NCBI GenBank assembly: GCA_964648705.1
Contig: CAZYOI010000025.1
Location: forward strand, 1 to 9,132
DNA length: 9,132 nucleotides
Direction of reading: 5' to 3'
Origin: CAZDXV01 sp964648705
Lineage (GTDB): Bacteria; Patescibacteriota; Minisyncoccia; Minisyncoccales; GWA2-38-27
The notes beneath the pieces were generated by a model that saw only the letters and a program-made list of their open reading frames with translations, made no database searches and was not told the DNA's origin. The position numbers and the translations under genes are program-made. Shown here piece by piece: positions 1-4,433 of this stretch. The stretch's first letter is position 1. Every line of letters begins with the position of its first letter.

Positions 1-268
1 CTGTGAACCCTTCGGCATTCAGGTACTGCTGTAAGCACTGAACGTCAGCTCCTGTCATTCCAGGGTAAAGGTTTCTGGTGAAGTTGCATGATACTGCAAC
101 ACCATCTCCTGTATCTCCTGAAAGACCAGCAATAGCATCCTCAATTTGCTCCAATAAAGCTTGAAGTTCACTAAGGTCCATTCCGCTGACGTCAACAGCA
201 CTTGATACTGCTGGAGCGGCAACTGCAACAACGGCTAATGTAATAGCTGTTGCAATTAATCTTTTCAT
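1..268 (-). CDS. Secreted peptidoglycan-binding-domain protein, C-terminus cut off by window edge
   Basis: The gene starts at ATG 268-266 and runs off the left edge, so only about 89 residues are visible. The protein begins MKRLIATAITLAVVAVAAPA, a clear signal peptide with a positive start, hydrophobic core and Ala-rich cleavage region. A short helical stretch follows (DLSELQALLEQIEDAIAGL), then a Cys residue and the segment FTRNLYPGMTGADVQCLQ, which matches the start of a PG_binding_1 type domain (the 'G..G.DV..LQ..L' pattern). Proteins with this layout are frequent, often multi-copy cell-surface proteins in Parcubacteria; that is family knowledge, and the exact role (envelope binding or S-layer-like) is inference. 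No Shine-Dalgarno precedes the ATG. A perfect 11-bp inverted repeat ends 13 nt before it, and a long structured leader lies further upstream. The domain content beyond the edge is unknown. Confidence 0.88.
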   Translation of the reverse strand, partial: MKRLIATAITLAVVAVAAPAVSSAVDVSGMDLSELQALLEQIEDAIAGLSGDTGDGVAVSCNFTRNLYPGMTGADVQCLQQYLNAEGFT

Positions 269-545
269 GATTTGTAATGTTTAATTATCAACCTTTTATC
301 TGTCGATCTTCAGTTGATAATTATTTAACTTTTTTGACCTTTTATAATGTGCCGTTGTCGACCTAATCTCGAACTTTTGGGTATAAAATATTTTGGTATG
401 CACCATACGGTGCGAGTTAGCAGAACCTTTCTGCTTACCCTATGCACTTCTGGTGCATGGGCCCAAATACTCAAAAAGTCAAGAAAGCAACGACTTTTTC
501 AACCCGCGTATCCGAATAAGGATAGCGGCGGATTAACGCAAATAT
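269..545 (-). ncRNA. Long, hairpin-rich 5' leader; candidate cis-regulatory RNA
   Basis: No gene fits this stretch of about 280 bases. From the promoter at 552-578 the minus-strand RNA would fold into a series of hairpins (plus-strand coordinates). The first is 501-507 with 528-534, enclosing 509-513 with 520-524; its U.G pair at 503/532 works only in minus-strand RNA. The others are 473-480 with 492-499 (8 bp), 442-447 with 453-458 (6 bp), 419-425 with 429-435 (7 bp, 3-nt loop) and 400-404 with 409-413 (5 bp, 4-nt loop). GGTA 395-398 can pair with TACC 436-439 to close a three-way junction. ATGCACC 398-404 is also perfectly complementary to GGTGCAT 452-458, which competes with two of the local hairpins. 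The RNA class is not recognised. It could be a riboswitch-like leader, a stability element, or a processed small RNA. Confidence 0.5.
282..323 (-). promoter_or_regulatory. Perfect 11-bp inverted repeat just upstream of the start codon
   Basis: TAATTATCAAC at 282-292 is exactly complementary to GTTGATAATTA at 313-323, with a 20-nt loop. In the mRNA this makes a hairpin whose 3' foot lies 13 nt before the ATG of the secreted protein. There is no Shine-Dalgarno, so the hairpin may set ribosome access or protect the 5' side of the transcript. It could instead be an operator in DNA, although it lies about 230 bp downstream of the only good promoter. Confidence 0.6.
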
Positions 546-551
546 TCTTCT

Positions 552-578
552 ATTATACCAGTCCTATTGCAATGTCAA
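552..578 (-). promoter_or_regulatory. Strong sigma70-type promoter with extended -10
   Basis: On the minus strand TTGACA (578-573) is followed after 15 nt by TATAAT (557-552), preceded by TGG, which gives an extended -10 (TGnTATAAT). The short spacer is compensated by the extended -10. It fires toward the secreted peptidoglycan-binding protein, and a start near 545 leaves a leader of about 277 nt. The 13-mer TTAGTTTTCCACA (591-579) abuts the -35 directly and overlaps the stop codon of the gene at 588-1304. Confidence 0.75.
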
Positions 579-591
579 TGTGGAAAACTAA
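579..591 (-). repeat. 13-mer TTAGTTTTCCACA, copy 1 (DnaA-box-like, beside a -35 box)
   Basis: Minus-strand TTAGTTTTCCACA, identical to the copies at 2603-2615 and 4081-4093. The last nine bases, TTTTCCACA, match the bacterial DnaA-box consensus TTWTNCACA. This copy touches the -35 box of the promoter at 552-578 and supplies the TAG stop codon of the upstream gene. Confidence 0.7.
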
Positions 592-1304
592 CTTCCTATG
601 CCCATCAGCTTGACAAAAGCCTGATCAAGCTTTCCCTGTTCAATCAATTCTTTAACTTCTTCTAAAGCAACCACATCTTCCTCTGCCAGAGACCTGTTTT
701 CAAGGTCTTTAACCTCCCTTTTAAGCAGTTCTCCCATAACAGCGTTGTATGACCCGTTCTGGGGCATTTCCACTCCCTCTTTCTCCAATTCTGTTCTTTT
801 TGAAGCCAAACTCTCTATTTCTCTGGCTATCTCCTCTGTATTCTCTCCTTCTGTCCTTACCTCGCCCCCTAAAACCCTGGCCGTCTCTGAAACCGAGGCC
901 TGATACTCTTCTATAGCGGAAGCCAGCTTGTCTACCTTGTTCTCTCTGGCTATCAAGCCCAATTCTTCTAATCTTTTGTTTGTAATATCAAAACTTCTTT
1001 CCACTTTGTCCGAAGCAAAAAGCCCGGCTCCCCTTTCTCCCGCCTTTTTAAAGGTAAAAAGCATATCTCCGGGAACAGAGTTCTGGACGAACCCGAAGCT
1101 CCCTATAATAACCAAAAGAAGCACTAAAGAGGCAAAAGCCGCTTTATGCCTTAAAACCATTTTAGCTCCCAGTATAAGCTCGTCTAAGCTGAAAACAGAG
1201 CGCTCTTCCCCTAAAATCTCTCTTTTAGTCAAAAGAGCCCAGTCTTTTCTGGGCTTTATCTGTTTAAGCTCTTTTAGCTCTTTGAGAAGCTTTTTTTCCT
1301 TCAT
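588..1304 (-). CDS. DUF5667-like single-pass membrane protein, probable partner or anti-sigma of the adjacent ECF sigma factor
   Basis: This 238-residue protein has a charged cytoplasmic N-terminus (1-53) and one membrane helix at about 55-73 (AAFASLVLLLVIIGSFGFV). Next comes VPGDMLFTFKKAGER (77-91), the 'PGD.LY..K...E' signature of DUF5667-type domains, followed by a long helical, Glu/Lys-rich outer region (100-238). It lies 44 bp downstream of the ECF sigma gene in the same direction. In family knowledge, membrane proteins in this position often hold or release the sigma factor. No zinc-finger anti-sigma motif (HxxxCxxC) is present, so the anti-sigma role rests on context and topology. The start has no Shine-Dalgarno, and an in-frame TAA lies three codons upstream, so ATG 1304 is the first possible ATG. 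The stop TAG overlaps the repeated 13-mer and leaves no terminator before the next promoter. Confidence 0.75.
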   Translation of the reverse strand: MKEKKLLKELKELKQIKPRKDWALLTKREILGEERSVFSLDELILGAKMVLRHKAAFASLVLLLVIIGSFGFVQNSVPGDMLFTFKKAGERGAGLFASDKVERSFDITNKRLEELGLIARENKVDKLASAIEEYQASVSETARVLGGEVRTEGENTEEIAREIESLASKRTELEKEGVEMPQNGSYNAVMGELLKREVKDLENRSLAEEDVVALEEVKELIEQGKLDQAFVKLMGIGS

Positions 1305-1348
1305 GTAGTTTATGACTGGATAAAGCTCAACCTATTACACCCCACAAC

Positions 1349-1864
1349 CTAGCACGTTTCTATATTATTTTCAAGCTCTTTTCTCAAGGATTTAAGGGCC
1401 CGGTGAAGCTGAACTCTAACAGCCCCCTCTGATTTGTCTAAAGCTTTGGCTATTTCAGGAATCCTCAACTCGTTGATATAGTGCATAACCACTATTTCCT
1501 TATACTCCTCCCTTATATTCTCAAGAGCTTTTTTAACATTATTGAAGTCAGAATTAACCTCGGACATCTTTTTTATGTCCGTATCCGGGTCAGGCACGGG
1601 CACATCGTCAAAAGAAACAAAACTGGCCTTGACCCTGGCCTTGTGGTGGTCGGCTACAAGATTATGGGCTATCCGATACAAAAAGGCCCTTGGATTCTCT
1701 ATTTGATCGTATTTCTTTTTAAAGGCCTCCCATCCCCGAGTAAAGGTTTCAGCGCATAAATCCTGGGCTATTTCTTCAGAACTTACCTTAAAGTAAATAA
1801 ACCGATATATTTGATCGATATTCTGGTCGTAAAGCTTGCTGAATTTTTTCTTTGGGTTTGCCAT
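1349..1864 (-). CDS. ECF-type RNA polymerase sigma factor (sigma70 family)
   Basis: This 171-residue protein, a normal length for an ECF sigma, has only regions 2 and 4. Region 2 is at about 10-75: YRFIYFKVSSEEIAQDL then ETFTRGWEAF, followed by NPRAFLYRIAHNLVADHHK, the core-binding and -10-recognising segment. Region 4 is at about 109-163, with the helix-turn-helix IPEIAKALDKSEGAVRVQLH that reads the -35. A linker rich in Asp/Pro (85-97) joins them. It should direct RNA polymerase to a small regulon that may include its own operon. It is co-oriented with the DUF5667-like membrane gene downstream and follows the HTH regulator gene by 65 bp. That gap carries five TAGGACA elements and no recognisable Shine-Dalgarno. 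The signal it answers to cannot be read from the sequence. Confidence 0.93.
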   Translation of the reverse strand: MANPKKKFSKLYDQNIDQIYRFIYFKVSSEEIAQDLCAETFTRGWEAFKKKYDQIENPRAFLYRIAHNLVADHHKARVKASFVSFDDVPVPDPDTDIKKMSEVNSDFNNVKKALENIREEYKEIVVMHYINELRIPEIAKALDKSEGAVRVQLHRALKSLRKELENNIETC

Positions 1865-1870
1865 TTTAGT

Positions 1871-1932
1871 TAGGACAAATGATTAGGACAGTTAGGACAA
1901 AAAAAGAATAAATATTGTCCTACTCTGTCCTA
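1871..1932 (-). promoter_or_regulatory. Cluster of five TAGGACA heptamers upstream of the sigma gene
   Basis: On the plus strand TAGGACA occurs at 1871-1877, 1884-1890 and 1893-1899, each preceded by T. Its complement TGTCCTA occurs at 1916-1922 and 1926-1932. The inner four copies form a mirrored pair of pairs around a T-rich centre. In RNA they could form two stacked 7-bp stems. The cluster fills the whole space between the HTH regulator's stop codon, which is inside the last copy, and the sigma start at 1864. No convincing housekeeping promoter is seen here; the best -10 is a weak TATTCT. It may be an operator array for the adjacent HTH protein, an ECF-recognised promoter, or a hairpin between cistrons. 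Confidence 0.65.
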
Positions 1933-2541
1933 CCGAACTTCTCTATTTTTCAACCTGTAAAAAGTATTGTTTCTGCTTCCTGTTCTTTCCGCTATCCCCT
2001 GCTCTACCAGTTTCTGAAAATCGCGCCTTAAAGTTCTCTTGGAAATATTAGGCATAAGCTCTGCTACTTTTCCAACCTGGATTCTGTTGACTTTGCCTAA
2101 AATCTTGACTATTTCCTCTTTTCTTTCTCCTAATTCCTCTTCTTCCTCTGAAACTTCAATCTTTTTAAGCTCTTCTCCTTTATTATCTTCATATTTAAGC
2201 TTTCCTATTTCTTCTTTTAAAGCTCCCTTTATTTTATCATAATCCTCCTGAAGCTCCAATATCTCAAAGTAATTGGCCCAGTTCTGCCATTTGGCCACTT
2301 CAAAATAGCTCCTGATTATACTCAGGTCTTTTTCCAAAGAGAAAAGAATTTCTCTCTCATTTCTTTCAGACTTTAAAAAACTTCCCGGATTAGAACTGAA
2401 CAAGCTTTCCAAAGAAACAAAGCCGGCTAAAAGATCGCTTGCCTTTTCCCTTATCTTGTACCTTAAAGGATCTTTTTTAGGAAAAAGAAGGGTAATCTTG
2501 TATACTTTGTTGGTTAGGTCGGTTAGCTCTCTTTTATCCAT
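1930..2541 (-). CDS. DeoR-type winged-helix regulator fused to an Avd-like four-helix-bundle domain
   Basis: This 203-residue protein has two parts. Residues 5-115 (VYKITLLFPKKDPLRYKIRE, then SLEKDLSIIRSYFEVAKWQN) resemble the four-helix bundle of the 23S rRNA intervening-sequence/Avd-like family. A Glu-rich linker (116-140) follows. Residues 140-198 are a winged helix with the recognition region NISKRTLRRDFQKLVEQG and a wing ending in NNTFYRL. The C-terminal pattern is that of DeoR-type HTH domains, and this fusion is one I associate with CPR genomes. The DNA target is not known; the TAGGACA cluster touching its stop codon and the palindrome over its own transcription start are the obvious candidates. 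No reverse transcriptase or variable repeat is nearby, so a role in a diversity-generating retroelement is not supported. The start ATG 2541 has no Shine-Dalgarno. Confidence 0.75.
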   Translation of the reverse strand: MDKRELTDLTNKVYKITLLFPKKDPLRYKIREKASDLLAGFVSLESLFSSNPGSFLKSERNEREILFSLEKDLSIIRSYFEVAKWQNWANYFEILELQEDYDKIKGALKEEIGKLKYEDNKGEELKKIEVSEEEEELGERKEEIVKILGKVNRIQVGKVAELMPNISKRTLRRDFQKLVEQGIAERTGSRNNTFYRLKNREVR

Positions 2542-2549
2542 AAAAAAAC

Positions 2550-2566
2550 AATCATTGAATATGATT
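2550..2566 (-). promoter_or_regulatory. Palindrome AATCAT-N5-ATGATT over the transcription start of the HTH regulator gene
   Basis: AATCAT (2550-2555) and ATGATT (2561-2566) are exact inverted repeats separated by TGAAT. They lie between the -10 box (2572-2577) and the ATG (2541), where a repressor would block transcription. Autoregulation by the encoded winged-helix protein is a reasonable inference. The site is AT-rich, so chance is possible. Confidence 0.45.
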
Positions 2567-2571
2567 TTATT

Positions 2572-2600
2572 ATTCTATACTAAAAGAAATAAAAAGTAAA
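2572..2600 (-). promoter_or_regulatory. Promoter of the HTH regulator gene
   Basis: On the minus strand the -35 is TTTACT (2600-2595), the spacer is 17 nt and the -10 is TAGAAT (2577-2572), a moderate match to the sigma70 consensus. A 13-mer TTAGTTTTCCACA lies 2 nt upstream of the -35. The leader to ATG 2541 is about 24 nt, contains a palindrome and has no Shine-Dalgarno. Confidence 0.55.
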
Positions 2601-2602
2601 AC

Positions 2603-2615
2603 TGTGGAAAACTAA
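2603..2615 (-). repeat. 13-mer TTAGTTTTCCACA, copy 2
   Basis: Exact copy of the element at 579-591, on the same strand. It sits between the terminator at 2616-2641 and the -35 box at 2595-2600 (2 nt away), and contains TTTTCCACA, a DnaA-box consensus match. Confidence 0.7.
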
Positions 2616-2641
2616 TAAAAAAGCTCCTAAAAAGGAGCTTT
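2616..2641 (-). terminator. Intrinsic terminator of the two-gene operon 2647-3176
   Basis: AAAGCTCCT (2620-2628) and AGGAGCTTT (2633-2641) form a perfect 9-bp stem with a 4-nt loop. On the minus strand it is followed by a T run (TTTTTTATT). It begins 6 nt past the stop codon of the gene at 2647-2880. Confidence 0.92.
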
Positions 2642-2646
2642 CTGTT

Positions 2647-2880
2647 TTAGATCGAGGAAGGGTCTTTGATTTCTTCAATAGGGGTGATAATCCATCCCTT
2701 TTTGTTCCCGATCCACTTTCTAACGTGAACTCTTGCTGAATTCCCAGAAGAAGTGGTAACAGCCCCTATCTTCCGGACTGCTTCTTCTGCTGATTCTCCC
2801 CGAATATAACCTATTACCTTCTTGTCTGCCAAATTCCAGAAGCCGTCGCTCTTTTTAACTTCCTCTACCAGGAAGATCAT
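2647..2880 (-). CDS. Small protein of unknown function, translationally coupled
   Basis: This 77-residue protein is not recognised. It is a soluble, mixed alpha/beta-looking sequence with a basic centre (VHVRKWIGNKKGWIITPIEE) and no signal peptide, membrane helix or Cys/His cluster. The central IGYIRGESAEEAVRKIGA looks like a strand followed by an amphipathic helix. Its ATG overlaps the stop of the preceding gene as ATGA, and AAGGAG lies a few bases upstream, so it is coupled to the 2877-3176 gene and surely real. A strong terminator follows directly. The pair is a closed two-gene operon of unknown purpose; a small complex formed by the two products is inference from the coupling. Confidence 0.8.
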   Translation of the reverse strand: MIFLVEEVKKSDGFWNLADKKVIGYIRGESAEEAVRKIGAVTTSSGNSARVHVRKWIGNKKGWIITPIEEIKDPSSI

Positions 2881-3176
2881 CCTTCTCTCCTTTCTTCTGT
2901 CTCTCTGATTTTTCCCAAGGCGAGGTCTATTTTTTCTATTGCCTCGGCCCTACCAGAACTCTGCTCTGGAGAATAATCATATTCTGTCAAACGACTTCGG
3001 GCAGCTTCAAGAACTTTTTTCAACTGTCTCCCAGATAAAGATCCAGCCCTTTCATGAGCGTTTCCCAAGCTTATTAAAAGACCGCCCAAAGCGCGGGAGC
3101 TGGCCAAATAATTCCTTTTAATTTCTCGATAGGCTGAAAGAAGAGCTTCAGTTATTTCCTTGGTGTTTTCTTTCAT
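2877..3176 (-). CDS. Small helical protein of unknown function, first gene of a two-gene operon
   Basis: This 99-residue protein is not recognised. The sequence is almost entirely helix-forming, with an amphipathic N-terminal half (KEITEALLSAYREIKRNYLA, then RALGGLLISLGNAHERAG) and a charged C-terminal half. There is no signal peptide or membrane segment. ATG 3176 is preceded by AAGGG, a good Shine-Dalgarno, unlike most genes in this window. Its stop overlaps the start of the next gene by 4 bp (ATGA). The promoter has a perfect -10 at 3218-3223, giving a leader of about 35 nt. Confidence 0.8.
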   Translation of the reverse strand: MKENTKEITEALLSAYREIKRNYLASSRALGGLLISLGNAHERAGSLSGRQLKKVLEAARSRLTEYDYSPEQSSGRAEAIEKIDLALGKIRETEERREG

Positions 3177-3217
3177 CTCTTTCCCTTTCTTTTTTAAGGT
3201 TCAATATTAAAAATCCT

Positions 3218-3246
3218 ATTATATTCTCAATTTAAAGTCAAATAAA
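3218..3246 (-). promoter_or_regulatory. Promoter of the two-gene operon 2647-3176
   Basis: TATAAT on the minus strand at 3223-3218 is a perfect -10. With a 17-nt spacer the -35 would be TTTATT (3246-3241), which is weak. TTGACT is only 12 nt away from the -10, too close to serve. This is the one promoter here followed by a leader long enough to hold a Shine-Dalgarno, and one is present. Confidence 0.55.
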
Positions 3247-3274
3247 AAAACAACCCTGGTTGCTTTAAACAAAA
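3243..3274 (-). terminator. Intrinsic terminator after the HERW coiled-coil gene
   Basis: On the minus strand AAAGCAAC pairs with GTTGTTTT around the loop CAGG. This 8-bp stem includes one G.U pair and runs into a run of T. It lies a few bases past the stop codon of the gene at 3280-3525. Confidence 0.8.
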
Positions 3275-3279
3275 ATCAA

Positions 3280-3525
3280 TTAGTACTTTAAGTCTATTTT
3301 CAGCTTTTTAGCAATTTCCTGAAGCCACCTCTCGTGACGATCTACTTTTTGAGATAGGGCTAGCATTTCTTGAAAGTAAGCATCGGCTTTTTGAGCATAA
3401 GCGTCAATACTCTCTTGCAGGTCGCTAAGAGCTTTTCTTGTAGCAAGAACCTCGGTAGCTTCTTTTAGATCGTCCTTAGTGGCAAATACCTCTATCAGTT
3501 TTTGAATATCTTTATCGTCAAGCAT
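3280..3525 (-). CDS. Small coiled-coil protein of a CPR-typical family (HERW motif), function unknown
   Basis: This 81-residue protein is nearly all helix. Its N-terminus, MLDDKDIQKLIEVFATKDDL, has the 'ATKDDL' segment common in such small coiled-coil proteins. The middle is a heptad-like stretch (DLQESIDAYAQKADAYFQEM). The C-terminal RHERWLQEIAKKL matches a motif I associate with many small uncharacterised Parcubacteria proteins. It has no membrane helix or signal. It is monocistronic, with a near-consensus promoter upstream (3538-3565) and a terminator downstream. The ATG is only 12 nt from the -10, so the mRNA is nearly leaderless. The promoter begins right after the stop codon of the membrane coiled-coil gene upstream. 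Confidence 0.8.
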   Translation of the reverse strand: MLDDKDIQKLIEVFATKDDLKEATEVLATRKALSDLQESIDAYAQKADAYFQEMLALSQKVDRHERWLQEIAKKLKIDLKY

Positions 3526-3537
3526 AATCTCTCTTCT

Positions 3538-3565
3538 ATTATATCCCCTCTAAAAATACTGTCAA
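3538..3565 (-). promoter_or_regulatory. Near-consensus promoter giving a nearly leaderless mRNA
   Basis: TTGACA (3565-3560), 16-nt spacer, TATAAT (3543-3538). Both hexamers are perfect. The start ATG (3525) is 12 nt past the -10, leaving about 6 nt of leader. The -35 directly abuts the TAA stop of the gene at 3566-4030. Confidence 0.85.
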
Positions 3566-4030
3566 TTAAACCGATTTTAAGTCTTCAATCCTCTCTTGAA
3601 GCTCATCCACCTTATTCTGCATCTGATGAAGCTGAATCTGAAGATCGTTTATCTCCCTTCTTAACTCCCCTACTTTATCTTTCATCTGCTCTGCCTGGGT
3701 CTTTTCCCGGCTAACCTCTGCTGTTTCTGAAACCTCTTCCTGAACAGTTTCTTGGCCAACTGTTTCTTCTATCCCAGTTTCCTCGCCCAAACCCAAAGCT
3801 TCCAAGTTAATATTAGCAGCCGCTTCTTCTTCAAAAGCCATTTCAGAACCTGAAGACGCACCCGGCATCAAAGAAGCGAGGTCGTCATAAACTTCAGCGG
3901 TAAAATTCCTTACATCCACTTTGTCTGTCAGCTGCAAAACAACTACGGTCAAGGCAACTAGAATAAGGAGAAGCGATATTACTTCCCTATAGTCAATATT
4001 CAAGACTTGAGATTTTCCCTCTAAAGGCAT
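3566..4030 (-). CDS. Single-pass membrane protein with C-terminal coiled coil, function unknown
   Basis: This 154-residue protein has a short N-terminus, a membrane helix at about 16-34 (VISLLLILVALTVVVLQL), an acidic, Glu-rich low-complexity middle (60-110) and a strong C-terminal coiled coil (110-154, with QIQLHQMQNKVDELQERIED). No Cys, lipobox or cleavage site is evident, so the helix is probably an anchor with the rest outside the membrane. No family is recognised; such anchored coiled coils may act as spacers or scaffold subunits at the envelope. It has its own promoter (4045-4072) with only 14 nt from the -10 to ATG 4030 and no Shine-Dalgarno. No terminator follows. Confidence 0.78.
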   Translation of the reverse strand: MPLEGKSQVLNIDYREVISLLLILVALTVVVLQLTDKVDVRNFTAEVYDDLASLMPGASSGSEMAFEEEAAANINLEALGLGEETGIEETVGQETVQEEVSETAEVSREKTQAEQMKDKVGELRREINDLQIQLHQMQNKVDELQERIEDLKSV

Positions 4031-4044
4031 ATTTGTGATTTTTC

Positions 4045-4072
4045 ATTTTACATAAAACTCTCTGCCTGTAAA
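4045..4072 (-). promoter_or_regulatory. Promoter of the membrane coiled-coil gene
   Basis: TTTACA (4072-4067), 16-nt spacer, TAAAAT (4050-4045), with ATG 14 nt further on. CAGGCAGA occurs twice around the -35 on the minus strand. The repeated 13-mer TTAGTTTTCCACA ends 8 nt upstream of the -35. Confidence 0.65.
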
Positions 4073-4080
4073 GTTCTGCC

Positions 4081-4093
4081 TGTGGAAAACTAA
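4081..4093 (-). repeat. 13-mer TTAGTTTTCCACA, copy 3
   Basis: Exact copy of the elements at 579-591 and 2603-2615, on the same strand and again just upstream of a promoter -35 (8 nt). It lies 7 nt after the stop codon of the RelE-like toxin gene. Confidence 0.7.
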
Positions 4094-4100
4094 GGGCTCT

Positions 4101-4433
4101 TTATCTGTTTTTTAAATAAAGGGTTATTCTCTCTTTATTTTCTCTTTCCTTATTCCCCTTAAAATACAGCTCTACGAATTCTATTTCTTCTCTTTTGCTG
4201 TTAAAAGAATAGATAATTCTTAAAGAATCCCTTTTTAGATGCAAACAAAAAAGGCGGGCTTTCACAATCTTGACCGCCTCTTTTTCCGTAAGAACAGCAA
4301 AGTGCCTTCCTTTCCCCAGAGGAAATTTGGAAAGGAACTTCTCAAACAAAGCTATGTCTTTATTAAGAGATCTATATTTCCTGGAAAGCCGCTTGAAGTC
4401 CTTCCTGAAATCATTTGTTTCTTTAAAGATCAT
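4101..4433 (-). CDS. RelE/YafQ-like toxin paired with the Panacea antitoxin
   Basis: I place the start at ATG 4433, giving 110 residues (MIFKETNDFRKDFKRLSRKY...). The frame is open further upstream to 4526, but that part only mirrors the antitoxin coding region in another frame. The fold pattern is RelE-like: an N-terminal helical hairpin (ETNDFRKDFKRLSRKYRSL), strands with KIVKARLFCLHLKRDSLRII, and a C-terminal strand-helix ELYFKGNKERENKERITLYL. This is the 'ELY.K..K..E..ERI..YL' ending seen in many RelE-superfamily proteins. Such toxins usually cleave ribosome-bound mRNA; activity here is inferred. The gene overlaps the antitoxin's end by 11 bp, as expected of a coupled toxin-antitoxin pair, and has no promoter of its own. 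Confidence 0.75.
   Translation of the reverse strand: MIFKETNDFRKDFKRLSRKYRSLNKDIALFEKFLSKFPLGKGRHFAVLTEKEAVKIVKARLFCLHLKRDSLRIIYSFNSKREEIEFVELYFKGNKERENKERITLYLKNR

Noticed and set aside
347..613. Open frame of 88 codons on the plus strand over the leader region
   Set aside because: It overlaps the minus-strand promoter and structured leader, its product has no domain character, and it has no Shine-Dalgarno or good promoter. The plus-strand TATAAT at 343-348 has no -35 at a workable distance and abuts the supposed start.
928..1308. Plus-strand frame of 126 codons opposite the DUF5667-like gene
   Set aside because: A mirror of a well-supported minus-strand gene; the product is Ser/Lys/Leu low-complexity, as expected from antisense of a Glu/Lys-rich helix.
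1930..2541. Diversity-generating retroelement, suggested by the Avd-like domain
   Set aside because: No reverse transcriptase, template/variable repeat pair or C-type lectin target is visible in the window.
579..4093. Replication origin, suggested by three DnaA-box-like 13-mers
   Set aside because: The boxes are spread over 3.5 kb, each tied to a promoter, with no AT-rich unwinding region and no dnaA, dnaN or gyrB nearby.
4099..4121. Terminator after the RelE-like toxin (CTTTAT/ATAAAG hairpin)
   Set aside because: The stem is 6 bp and AT-rich, lies mostly inside the coding region and is not followed by a T run on the minus strand.
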